A stretch of DNA of 64,000 bases, from NCBI RefSeq assembly GCF_024655565.1, contig NZ_JANKOF010000012.1:1-64000 (forward strand), read 5' to 3'. Numbering within the stretch: position 1 is the stretch's first letter; each line of letters begins with the position of its first letter. This document shows, in pieces, positions 54,935 to 62,981 of this stretch. The notes beneath the pieces are model-generated. The model had not been told where the DNA came from. It did not search any database and was given only the letters and a program-made list of their open reading frames with translations. Source of the DNA: Nitratireductor sp. ZSWI3 (lineage in GTDB: Bacteria > Pseudomonadota > Alphaproteobacteria > Rhizobiales > Rhizobiaceae). The translations under genes and the position numbers were made by a program.

Positions 54935-56047
54935 ATGGCTTCACTCGTAGCGCAAAACATCAACAAGGCATTCGGTGGCTACACCGCTCTCGACAATGTC
55001 ACCATAGAGGCGAAGTCGGGAGAGTTCCTTGTGCTTCTCGGGCCATCGGGATGTGGCAAATCCACCCTGTTGAGCATCATCGCCGGACTTGAAACGCTTA
55101 CCGACGGTGAAGTGCTGATCGATGGTGAGCTGGTGAACCATCTCGATCCCAAAGACCGGGACATCGCCATGGTGTTCCAGTCCTACGCTCTCTATCCGAG
55201 CATGACCGTTCGCGAGAACATCTCCTTCGGCCTCAAGATCAGGGGTGTTCCCAAACCACAACGCGAGGAGGCGGTGCAGCGTGTCGCCAAGATGCTCAAG
55301 CTGGAATCGATGCTCGACCGTAGGCCGAGCCAACTCTCCGGTGGGCAGCGCCAACGCGTTGCAATGGGTCGAGCTCTGGTGCGCGATCCGAAGATTTTCC
55401 TCTTCGACGAACCGCTGTCCAATCTTGACGCCAAATTGCGCGTCGAGATGCGCACGGAAATCAAGAAGCTGCACTCCATCCTGGGCGTGACCATTGTCTA
55501 TGTCACCCACGACCAGATCGAGGCGATGACCTTGGCGACCAAGGTCGTCGTCATGAAGGAAGCCCGCATCCAGCAGATCGGCACGCCGCAGGAGATCTAT
55601 GATCAACCTCAAAACACATATGTGGCCCGGTTCATTGGCTCCCCGCCGATGAACCTCGTTCCGGGGTCGCTCGAGCGGAGCGAGGGTGGAACCTTCGTTC
55701 GTGTCGCTTCCGCATCGGAGGCGCTTCACATCCCCGTCTCGTCCGATCTCGGCCGCCCGGCGGATGCGGGTCGCGAGGTGTTTCTGGGCGTGCGTCCCGA
55801 AACGATTTTCGAAGCAAATCGCACGGGTCCGGAGGTCGAGCCCTTCCGTTTCGATGTCAAGCTCGACGTCATTGAGCCGACCGGGTCGGACGACCTCGCG
55901 ATTTTCGACCTGGGAGGTCAGGAGGTCACGGCGCGACTGAGGCCGGGATCGGGCACCGCCGGCGAGCAGATCGCGCTGGCCGTGGACCTGAACAAGGCGG
56001 TCCTTTTCGACGCCAGGTCCGGAAACAGGATCGGCAATGTCAGATGA
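54935..56047 (+). CDS. ABC transporter ATPase (UgpC/MsmK type) 2
   Basis: 370 residues. GPSGCGKST, MVFQSYALYPSMTVRENISFGLKI, LSGGQRQRVAMGRALVRDP, FLFDEPLSNLDAKLR, IVYVTHDQIEAMTLA and a C-terminal OB regulatory domain with VRPETIF. All motifs intact. Its stop overlaps the GMC start at 56044 (ATGA), which ties oxidation to uptake. Confidence 0.94.
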   Translation: MASLVAQNINKAFGGYTALDNVTIEAKSGEFLVLLGPSGCGKSTLLSIIAGLETLTDGEVLIDGELVNHLDPKDRDIAMVFQSYALYPSMTVRENISFGLKIRGVPKPQREEAVQRVAKMLKLESMLDRRPSQLSGGQRQRVAMGRALVRDPKIFLFDEPLSNLDAKLRVEMRTEIKKLHSILGVTIVYVTHDQIEAMTLATKVVVMKEARIQQIGTPQEIYDQPQNTYVARFIGSPPMNLVPGSLERSEGGTFVRVASASEALHIPVSSDLGRPADAGREVFLGVRPETIFEANRTGPEVEPFRFDVKLDVIEPTGSDDLAIFDLGGQEVTARLRPGSGTAGEQIALAVDLNKAVLFDARSGNRIGNVR

Positions 56048-57558
56048 CGGAGTTCGACGTTGTGATTGTTGGAAGTGGTGTCGGCGGCGCCTGCACCGCG
56101 TATCGCCTGGCCCGCGCTGGAGTGTCCGTACTGGTTCTCGAGCGAGGAGGCTATTTGCCGAAAGAACCCGAAAACTGGTCGCCTGAAGAAGTCTTCCTCA
56201 ACCAGCGCTACGTTGCGCGGGATGAGAAATGGAGTCTGAACGGCGGAAAGCCCGAGTGGCCTGCCAGCTACTACAATGTCGGCGGCGCCACCAAGATGTT
56301 TGGCGGGGTCCTTGCCCGGTTGCGTGCGCGCGATCTTGAAGAGCTTTCGTTCGAGGACGGTGTGTCCCCGGCATGGCCGATTACTTACCAGGACCTCGAA
56401 GCCTACTATACGGAGGCGGAATCATTGTTTCGCGTGCATGGCCGCCTGGGACTGGACCCGACCGAGCCACCGCATTCCGCAGGCTATGATTTCGGTCCGG
56501 TGGACCACGAGCAGACCATTCTCAATCTGTTCAACGGGATTCGGGCGAAAGGTCATCACCCTTATTCATTGCCGCTCGCGGTCGAGCGGCACGCTGGCGG
56601 CACTTGCGTGCGTTGCGCAACCTGCGATGGGTTCCCGTGCAAGCTCGGGGCGAAAAACGATGTCGAACAGATTCTGGTCCAGCAACTTCTTCAGCGCCCG
56701 AATGTGACGCTGAAGACGCACAGCAAGGTCGAGCGCATCGTCCTTGATGAAGCCGGCAGGAAGGTCGACCACCTGATCGTCTCCACCCAAGACGGGAAGA
56801 TCTTCGTACGCGGCAATGTCTATGTGCTTTCGGCAGGGGCGATCAATTCGGCAGCGCTGCTGCTCAGATCCGCCGACGAGCGCGCCCCCAGGGGAATCGC
56901 CAACTCCTCCGGTTTGGTCGGACGCAATTACATGGCGCACAACTCCTCCGTAGTCATGGCGATCGGGCGCAAGAAGACCGGTGTCACGTTCCAGAAAACG
57001 ATGGGACTGAACGATTTCTACTTCGGCGACGCCGACTACCCCTTCCCCATGGGAAATGCCCAGCTTATCGGCAAGGTGAGCGGCGCTGTACTCGCCAGCC
57101 AGACGCCATTGATGCCGCGTTCGATCGGTGATGCCATAAGCGCACGAAGCGTCGACTGGTATGTTCAGACCGAAGACCTGCCGTGCGCGGATAGCGGTGT
57201 GCGCATTGCGAATGACGGGACTCTTCAGCTTGCAAAAGTGCCGACGAACCGGCGTCCCCATCGTGAAATCGTCAAGCGCGTGTCACAGATCATGCGCGAT
57301 CAGGGCTATCCGATCGTTGTCAGTCGGGAGTTCGGCATCCGCACCACATCGCACCAATGCGGGACCGCACGTTTTGGCACGGATCCGGCTCATGACGTGC
57401 TTGACCCATATTGTCGTACCTTTGACCATCCCAATCTGTTCGTCATCGACGCGTCGTTTTTCCCGTCGTCAAGTGGAATGAACCCGTCGCTGACAATCGC
57501 GGCGCAGGCCTTCAGGGCCGGCGATCATATTCTCGCGTCCGAGTTCGGAATTCGCTAG
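56044..57558 (+). CDS. GMC oxidoreductase, glucoside 3-dehydrogenase-like
   Basis: 504 residues. FAD motif DVVIVGSGVGGACTAYRLARAGVSVLVLERGG (residues 5-36), WPASYYNVGGATKMFGGVLARLR, and the C-terminal SHQCGTARFGTDP with His and SGMNPSLTIAAQAFRAGDHI with Asn. A four-Cys segment GTCVRCATCDGFPCKLGAK (about residue 185) is typical for the branch with glucoside 3-dehydrogenases and sugar oxidases. The start overlaps the ATPase gene. Likely oxidises a sugar ring hydroxyl; the electron acceptor is not encoded nearby. Confidence 0.9.
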   Translation: MTEFDVVIVGSGVGGACTAYRLARAGVSVLVLERGGYLPKEPENWSPEEVFLNQRYVARDEKWSLNGGKPEWPASYYNVGGATKMFGGVLARLRARDLEELSFEDGVSPAWPITYQDLEAYYTEAESLFRVHGRLGLDPTEPPHSAGYDFGPVDHEQTILNLFNGIRAKGHHPYSLPLAVERHAGGTCVRCATCDGFPCKLGAKNDVEQILVQQLLQRPNVTLKTHSKVERIVLDEAGRKVDHLIVSTQDGKIFVRGNVYVLSAGAINSAALLLRSADERAPRGIANSSGLVGRNYMAHNSSVVMAIGRKKTGVTFQKTMGLNDFYFGDADYPFPMGNAQLIGKVSGAVLASQTPLMPRSIGDAISARSVDWYVQTEDLPCADSGVRIANDGTLQLAKVPTNRRPHREIVKRVSQIMRDQGYPIVVSREFGIRTTSHQCGTARFGTDPAHDVLDPYCRTFDHPNLFVIDASFFPSSSGMNPSLTIAAQAFRAGDHILASEFGIR

Positions 57559-57601
57559 ATCGTGGCCGGATTGACTTGAGCGGAACAGCCGCAAAATTCC
57601 A

Positions 57602-57615
57602 TTGCAACGATCTAA
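57602..57615. promoter_or_regulatory. Weak LacI-type half site
   Basis: TTGCAACGATCTAA: right half GATCTAA is perfect and is followed by TAA, left half poor. 36 bases before the DHDPS-fold gene. It could be a weak internal operator or chance. Confidence 0.3.
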
Positions 57616-57650
57616 TAACACTGTTAGCGTCATGACAAAGGAGAACTGGA

Positions 57651-58601
57651 GTGAAAACCACCCCAATTACCTTCGAGGATCTGGCCTCATCCGTTATCGG
57701 GGTGCCGCCTTTGCCACGGGACAGAGACCTCGGGCTGGCCAAGAACGAAACCAGGCGGCTTGTGCGGCATCTGGAAAGCGGCGGTATCACCAGCCTGATG
57801 TTCGGGGGGAACGCCAATTTCTACCACTTGCCGATCTCCGAATACGCCGACACCGTCGACTTCCTGGTGGAAACTGCAGCCCCGAACTCCTGGGTGCTGC
57901 CTGCCATCGGCCCGGATTTCGGCAAGATGCGCGACCAGGCCAACATCCTTGCGGAACGGAAATTTCCCGCTGCGATGTTGCTCCCCTCGGCTGCGATGTT
58001 CACGCCCGACGGTGTCGCGGCGGCGATCAGGAAGTTCGTTGAACGGTCCGGTCTGAAGGCGGTTCTCTATCTGAAGGCAGAGAATTTTCTGACTCCGGAG
58101 CTTATCCGTTCCCTTGTCGAAGACAGTCTTGTAGCGTCGATCAAATATGCGGTGGTGCGTCCCGATCCCGAACGGGACGACTACCTCGCCGAACTCTGCG
58201 ATACGATCGACCGACGCTACCTCGTCAGCGGCATTGGAGAGCGTCCCGTCGTGGTCCATTTCCGGAAATTCGGACTGTTCTCGTTCACCTCCGGTTCGTG
58301 CAGTGTCGCCCCGTCCCTTTGCGAGCAATTGCGCCGGAAACTCGTGGCCGGCGACTTTTCCGGAGCCGAGCGCCTCGTGGAGTATTTCATGCCCTTGGAG
58401 GATGAGCGGGATCGCATACACCCGGCACGCGTGCTTCATGACGCCGTCACGGCGTCGGGTGTCGCCGACTGTGGTCCTCAGGTGCCGATGTTCTCAAATG
58501 TTTTCGGGCCGGATCTCGACGCTGTCGCGGCGGCGGCGACTGGTCTTTACACGCATGAGCAGGCGGTGAGGAAAAACGTCCAGGCGGCTTTGGCCTCCTA
58601 G
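57651..58601 (+). CDS. DHDPS/NAL-fold protein with altered substrate motif
   Basis: 316 residues from GTG at 57651 with AAGGAG upstream. DHDPS-type barrel: Tyr140 in AVLYLKAEN and the Schiff-base Lys165 in SIKYAVVRPD. The family motif GTTGE, which holds the carboxylate of pyruvate or another 2-keto acid, reads GGNAN here (FGGNANFYHLP). This argues against lysine synthesis and for an aldolase or dehydratase with a different substrate. It lies between the GMC and binding protein genes in the LacI island. Confidence 0.85.
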   Translation: MKTTPITFEDLASSVIGVPPLPRDRDLGLAKNETRRLVRHLESGGITSLMFGGNANFYHLPISEYADTVDFLVETAAPNSWVLPAIGPDFGKMRDQANILAERKFPAAMLLPSAAMFTPDGVAAAIRKFVERSGLKAVLYLKAENFLTPELIRSLVEDSLVASIKYAVVRPDPERDDYLAELCDTIDRRYLVSGIGERPVVVHFRKFGLFSFTSGSCSVAPSLCEQLRRKLVAGDFSGAERLVEYFMPLEDERDRIHPARVLHDAVTASGVADCGPQVPMFSNVFGPDLDAVAAAATGLYTHEQAVRKNVQAALAS

Positions 58602-58637
58602 GCGGCGGACAAGCACCAGGAGAAGGGTTATTATTAG

Positions 58638-58651
58638 TTAGATCGATATAA
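58638..58651. promoter_or_regulatory. LacI-type operator, site 6
   Basis: TTAGATCGATATAA, identical to site 5. A TATAAT word at 58647-58652 overlaps its right half. It lies 93 bases before the binding protein start. Confidence 0.8.
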
Positions 58652-58743
58652 TAGAATCGGAGGAACTTGGTGTCGTCGTGTACCTCACGGAGATGCCGGT
58701 AACCGCCGCAAAAGCGGCAGAGAAGAAGGACAGGGAGAACACA

Positions 58744-60021
58744 ATGAAGTACACTGCAAATCCGAGAGTGTCGATAATCAAATGGGCAACCGCCACCGGC
58801 GTGGCGGCGTTGATGAGCGTTTCTTCTGCCGCTGCGCAGGAGTCCGTCGAGGTCATGCACTGGTGGACGTCCGGTGGCGAAGCCAACGCGCTGAATGTGT
58901 TGAAGGAGGCACTGGAGAGCGACGGTATCGCTTGGGAGGACGCGGCCGTTGCCGGCGGTTCCGGGACAAACGCTCTGCAGGTGCTGCAGGCTCGCGTGGC
59001 CGCGGGAGATCCGCCGGCCGCCATGCAGATGCATGGCCAGCAGGTCATTGAATACAGGGATGCAGGGCTTCTCGGCGATCTCAACGAACTCGCGGCTGCC
59101 GAAAACTGGGACGCTGTCATGTCACCTGACCTGCAGAACTACGCAAAGCGTGACGGCACCTACGTTGCAGTGCCGTTCAACATGCACCGCCACAACTGGA
59201 TGTGGGCCTCGAAGGAGATCCTCGACAATTATGGTGGCGAAATGCCGGACACCTGGGACGCGTGGTTCGAGGTCGCCGACGAGATGAAAGCCGATGGCGT
59301 TCTGCCGCTTGCGCATGGTGGCCAAGCCTGGCAGGAATTCATGCTTTGGGAAGACATTGCGGTTGGCCTTTACGGGCCCGACTTTCATACTAGGGCTTTC
59401 GTTGGTCTCGACAAGACGACTCTGACTTCGGACGAGATGAAAAACGTGTTTGAGACCTTCCGTAAGGTCTTGAGCTACGCCGATCCCAACGCTTCAAACC
59501 GCGACTGGAATCTTGCCACCGCGATGGTGATCGAAGACCAGGCCGCTTTCCATTTCATGGGCGATTGGGCGAAGGGTGAGTTCATCGTTGCCGAAAAGGA
59601 GGCCGATACCGATTATGTCTGCGCGCCGGCGCCTGGCACTGATGGCACCTTCATCTATCTGGCTGACTACTGGGGTTTCTTCTCCGTCAGGGACGAAGAG
59701 GCTCGGAAGGCCCAGACCGAAATGGCGCGCATGACCATGGATCCCGCAGTCCAGACCGAATTCAATATCCGCAAGGGTTCGATCCCGGCGCGTATGGACA
59801 TTGATGCGGCCGCCTTCGATGTGTGCGGCGCTGCAGCCATTTCTGATCGTGCGGAAGCGACGGAGCAGGGCACCATGCTGCCGTCTCTCGCTCAGAACCA
59901 CGCACAGCCTCGAGAGGTCCGCGGCGTGTTCGAAGACGCGATTACGGCCTTCGCCAATGATACTTCTATTTCGGCCGATGATGCCGTGCAGCGCATCGTC
60001 GACGGTCTAGCTTCGCTCTGA
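58744..60021 (+). CDS. Glucose-type ABC transporter binding protein (GtsA-like)
   Basis: 425 residues from ATG at 58744 with AGGGAG upstream. Signal peptide: basic start, VAALMSVSSAAAQE with cut after AAA/AQ. The mature part starts with VEVMHWWTSGGEANALNVLKEAL, then GSGTNALQVLQARVAAGDPPAAMQ, PFNMHRHNWMWASKEIL, FHFMGDWAKGEF: the GtsA/glucose-mannose binding protein pattern. It is separated from its permeases by the GMC and DHDPS genes and has its own operator, so its level can differ from theirs. Confidence 0.92.
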   Translation: MKYTANPRVSIIKWATATGVAALMSVSSAAAQESVEVMHWWTSGGEANALNVLKEALESDGIAWEDAAVAGGSGTNALQVLQARVAAGDPPAAMQMHGQQVIEYRDAGLLGDLNELAAAENWDAVMSPDLQNYAKRDGTYVAVPFNMHRHNWMWASKEILDNYGGEMPDTWDAWFEVADEMKADGVLPLAHGGQAWQEFMLWEDIAVGLYGPDFHTRAFVGLDKTTLTSDEMKNVFETFRKVLSYADPNASNRDWNLATAMVIEDQAAFHFMGDWAKGEFIVAEKEADTDYVCAPAPGTDGTFIYLADYWGFFSVRDEEARKAQTEMARMTMDPAVQTEFNIRKGSIPARMDIDAAAFDVCGAAAISDRAEATEQGTMLPSLAQNHAQPREVRGVFEDAITAFANDTSISADDAVQRIVDGLASL

Positions 60022-60040
60022 GGCAGGCTGCCGGGAGTAG

Positions 60041-60073
60041 AAGGGCGGGGCATCGCGTCTCGCCCTTTCTGTT
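60041..60073 (+). terminator. Strong hairpin between binding protein and ALDH genes
   Basis: Arms 60041-60051 and 60057-60067 form 11 pairs (two G-T), loop ATCGC, followed by TCTGTT. Inside the operon it would favour binding protein mRNA over the ALDH part. Confidence 0.5.
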
Positions 60074-60102
60074 GGCCACTGTTCCGCCCCAAGGGGTTTC
60101 AA

Positions 60103-61632
60103 ATGCTTCACAATGACAATGCACTGATCCGACAATATCTTGACGACCGCATTCCCCAACAAGCTGTGAAACGCCAGATGTTGATCGACGGCCGCTGGTG
60201 CGACGCGGTTTCGGGAGAGACGTTTGTGCGTGCTTCTCCGGGCAATTCCCGCGAAGTGGGCAACTATCCAAAAGCGGGTGTCGCGGATGTGGATATGGCT
60301 GTCGGAGCTGCGCGCGAGGCATTCGACACGGGTGGCTGGCGGCGTATGCCGGGCGTGGAACGCGCCGGCATACTCGCCGCAACGGCAAATCTGATGCGCG
60401 AGCATGCGGACGAACTGGCGTTGTTCGAAACGCTGGAAAGCGGAAAGACAATTACATCCGCGCGTCGGGAAATATTTGCGTCGGCGGATATCTGGAACTA
60501 TTGCGCCGGATTGGCCCGCACACTGCACGGCGAGGCGCACTCGAATCTGGGCGACAATCTTCTAGCCGCAATTCTGCGCGAACCGGTCGGGGTCGTGTCG
60601 ATTGTCACGCCCTGGAATTTCCCCGTCCTCGTTGTTTCGCAAAAATTGCCCTTCGCGCTGGCGGCCGGCTGTACCGTGGTCCTGAAACCCAGCGAGTTCA
60701 CTTCGGCAACGACACTGATGATCGCCGAGCTCGTGCAAGAGGCCGGATTGCCGAACGGCGTCCTCAACGTCCTTACCGGCTTCGGCGATCCTGTGGGCCA
60801 GCGGATGCTCGATCACCCCGATGTGGACATGATATCGTTCACCGGCTCGACCCGGGTCGGGAAGGTGGCGATCGCGGCATCGGCGGCGCACATCAAGAAG
60901 GTCTCGCTCGAATTGGGCGGCAAGAACGCCCAGGTCGTTTTTGCCGATGCGGATTTGGAAGATGCCGCGGACGCGGTCGTCGAAGGCGCTTTCAAGAATG
61001 CGGGCGAAAACTGCAATTGCGGCGCACGCATTCTGGTGGAACGCTCGGTGTTCGACCGGTTCATCGGCCGGGTCAAGGAATTGGCCAGCCAGGTAAGGGT
61101 AGGCGATCCCCTGGACCCGCAAACTCAGGTCGGTGCCATCATTCACGAGCAGCACCTCGACAAGATCTGTGCGTTTGTCGACCGCGCGGAGCGGGATGGT
61201 GCACGGATCCATCTCGGCAAAGGCCGGCTGAGATCCGAGGCCGGATATTATGCCCAGCCTTGCCTTGTAACGGGCGTCGACAATAACGCGCCGATCGCCA
61301 ATGAGGAGGTGTTCGGTCCGGTTGCCGTGGCAATGCCGTTTGACAGCGACGACGAGGCACTTCGCATCGCCAACCAGACTGAGTACGGCCTGTCTGCGAG
61401 CGTCTGGACGTCTGACTATGAAAGGGCGATGCGATTTGGAAGGGAACTGCAGGCCGGCACCGTGTGGGTCAACACCTATCTCAGCGGACCTCCGGAGCTT
61501 CCGTTCGGCGGCTGCAAGCAGAGCGGACTCGGCCGGGAGAACGGCAAGGCCGGCATTGAGGAATTCACCGAGATCAAGACTGTCCAATTCCAGACCGGAC
61601 CACGCCAGGGGCGCTGGTTTCCGCGCCCTTAG
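60103..61632 (+). CDS. Aldehyde dehydrogenase (NAD(P)+)
   Basis: 509 residues. VTPWNFPVLVVSQKLPFALAAGCTVVLKPSEFTS, ISFTGSTRVGK, Glu in LELGGKNAQVVF, catalytic Cys304 in NAGENCNCGAR, EEVFGPVAVAMPF, and the closing PFGGCKQSGLGRENGKAGIEEFTEIKTV. All catalytic residues are present; the usual GQ before Cys is GEN. Betaine/gamma-aminobutyraldehyde-like ALDH. It follows the binding protein gene under operator site 6. Confidence 0.93.
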   Translation: MLHNDNALIRQYLDDRIPQQAVKRQMLIDGRWCDAVSGETFVRASPGNSREVGNYPKAGVADVDMAVGAAREAFDTGGWRRMPGVERAGILAATANLMREHADELALFETLESGKTITSARREIFASADIWNYCAGLARTLHGEAHSNLGDNLLAAILREPVGVVSIVTPWNFPVLVVSQKLPFALAAGCTVVLKPSEFTSATTLMIAELVQEAGLPNGVLNVLTGFGDPVGQRMLDHPDVDMISFTGSTRVGKVAIAASAAHIKKVSLELGGKNAQVVFADADLEDAADAVVEGAFKNAGENCNCGARILVERSVFDRFIGRVKELASQVRVGDPLDPQTQVGAIIHEQHLDKICAFVDRAERDGARIHLGKGRLRSEAGYYAQPCLVTGVDNNAPIANEEVFGPVAVAMPFDSDDEALRIANQTEYGLSASVWTSDYERAMRFGRELQAGTVWVNTYLSGPPELPFGGCKQSGLGRENGKAGIEEFTEIKTVQFQTGPRQGRWFPRP

Positions 61633-61657
61633 ATGCGTCCGGCAGACAATCGGCTTG

Positions 61658-61686
61658 CGCGGGGCCGGCAAATGCCGCACCCCGCG
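61658..61686. terminator. Bidirectional hairpin between convergent ALDH and Gfo/Idh genes
   Basis: CGCGGGG (61658-61664) and CCCCGCG (61680-61686) with an inner GGCA/TGCC pairing, 25 bases after the ALDH stop and 18 from the Gfo/Idh stop. T run short on both strands. Confidence 0.45.
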
Positions 61687-61703
61687 TTTCCGGAAGTTCT
61701 TGT

Positions 61704-62876
61704 TCAATTGCCGTTGTTGACCTGAACCCACTTCCTCGAGGCGTGCGATTCCATGCACGCATCCACGAGCCCAACGATACGCTGGGCATCGGTGAAGGTG
61801 GGCCAGATTTCCCTGTTGTCGACGATCGAGCCGATGACCTCGCGGACCTCGTAGGCCTTGATCTCATTATAACCCAGGCCGAAATTGGCCAATGGCAGAT
61901 AGGCCCCGTATTCGGGCATATCGGGGCCGACATCGACAGCTGTGAATCCCGCAGGCCTTCCATTCCCCGGGGCCTGATAGACATGCAGGCGTGTGATGTT
62001 GTCGTAGTCGTAGGTGATCGCGCCCTTGGTGCCGTATATTTCATAGCGCTGAACAAAGCGCTTGCCGGTCGCGATGCGGCTGAAATCAACGATGCCAACC
62101 GCGCCGTTCCTGAACCTGCACATGAGCATGCCGAGATCGGGATTCGTGACCGCGCGCTTCGGCGTATCCGCGGCGATTTCGACGGCCTGACCGTAGACTG
62201 CACCGGAGACCTCGGGCCGCTCCGGGAAGAGTATCGGGCAATGGGCGGTCAGTTCGTCGATAGGCCCCACCAGATAGTCCATGAAGCTGAAAACATGCGA
62301 ACCCGTGTCGCCGACAATGCCAGTGGCGGCGAGATCGCCGTCGAGGCGCCAGATAAATGGCGCAAGCGGACTGCCATGGGTATCGACGTGCTGGGCGCCT
62401 TTGAAAAAGGTGATATCGCCGATGTCTCCGTTGTCGATCAGGCGCTTTGCCAGCCGGTGCGCCGGATTGACCGGAAAGCTGTGTCCGACGCGGGTAATGA
62501 GCCCCTTCTCGCGTGCGATGGCCGCGATCTCGCGCGCCTGATCACCCGTGTCAGTCATCGGTTTTTCGCAATAGACGTGTTTTCCGGCCTGCAGGGCCGC
62601 CTTGGCGACCTCGTAGTGAATCTTGTCCGGCAGGCATATGTCGATCAGATCGACCTCCGGGTCCGAGACCGCGTCGGTCCAGTCGGTCGACGTCTGGCAT
62701 CCGCCCAGCCGGCGGGCGAGTTTCTCGATCGCTGCCTCGTCCTGGTCGATCAGCCATTTGATCCGAACCTCCGCGCCAAGATCTCCAAATTGCCGTTCGA
62801 GACCGGCATAGGCGTTGGAGTGGACCTTTCCCATCCACCCGTTTGCCCCCAGCACCGCAACTACGATCTTTTTCAT
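61704..62876 (-). CDS. Gfo/Idh/MocA family dehydrogenase 3
   Basis: 390 residues. KKIVVAVLGANGWMGKVHSNAYAGL nucleotide motif, DLIDICLPDKIHYEVAKAALQAGKHVYCEKPMTDT, GHSFPVNPAHRLAKRLIDNGDIGD, and ATGIVGDTGSHVFSFMDYLVG with the substrate Asp/His. A different branch from the other two Gfo/Idh enzymes (longer, oxidoreductase of the IolW/AfrB size class). Leftward, start ATG at 62876, controlled by the tandem operators 62928/62941. Confidence 0.93.
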   Translation of the reverse strand: MKKIVVAVLGANGWMGKVHSNAYAGLERQFGDLGAEVRIKWLIDQDEAAIEKLARRLGGCQTSTDWTDAVSDPEVDLIDICLPDKIHYEVAKAALQAGKHVYCEKPMTDTGDQAREIAAIAREKGLITRVGHSFPVNPAHRLAKRLIDNGDIGDITFFKGAQHVDTHGSPLAPFIWRLDGDLAATGIVGDTGSHVFSFMDYLVGPIDELTAHCPILFPERPEVSGAVYGQAVEIAADTPKRAVTNPDLGMLMCRFRNGAVGIVDFSRIATGKRFVQRYEIYGTKGAITYDYDNITRLHVYQAPGNGRPAGFTAVDVGPDMPEYGAYLPLANFGLGYNEIKAYEVREVIGSIVDNREIWPTFTDAQRIVGLVDACMESHASRKWVQVNNGN

Positions 62877-62927
62877 GGCTACCTTCCTCTCCGCTGATTT
62901 TGGCTATAATCACGCTTGTTTAGATCA

Positions 62928-62941
62928 CTAGATCGATCTAA
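62928..62941. promoter_or_regulatory. LacI-type operator, site 7a
   Basis: CTAGATCGATCTAA, one base from the perfect site 2. Between the divergent Gfo/Idh 3 and the cupin-like gene. Confidence 0.8.
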
Positions 62942-62954
62942 TATATCGATACCA
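62941..62954. promoter_or_regulatory. LacI-type operator, site 7b (tandem)
   Basis: ATATATCGATACCA, a weaker copy shifted by 13 bases from 7a and sharing one base with it. The left half resembles site 3. Two adjacent sites could bind two repressor dimers. Confidence 0.5.
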
Positions 62955-62981
62955 CAAATTCGCTTTTTGAGGAGTCTCGAT

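Noticed and set aside
57651-58601. Lysine biosynthesis dapA
   Set aside because: GTTGE motif replaced and the gene sits in a catabolic island.
62916-62981. Upstream extension of the cupin-like gene
   Set aside because: It would put both tandem operators inside the coding region. TTG at 62982 with GAGGAG is better placed.
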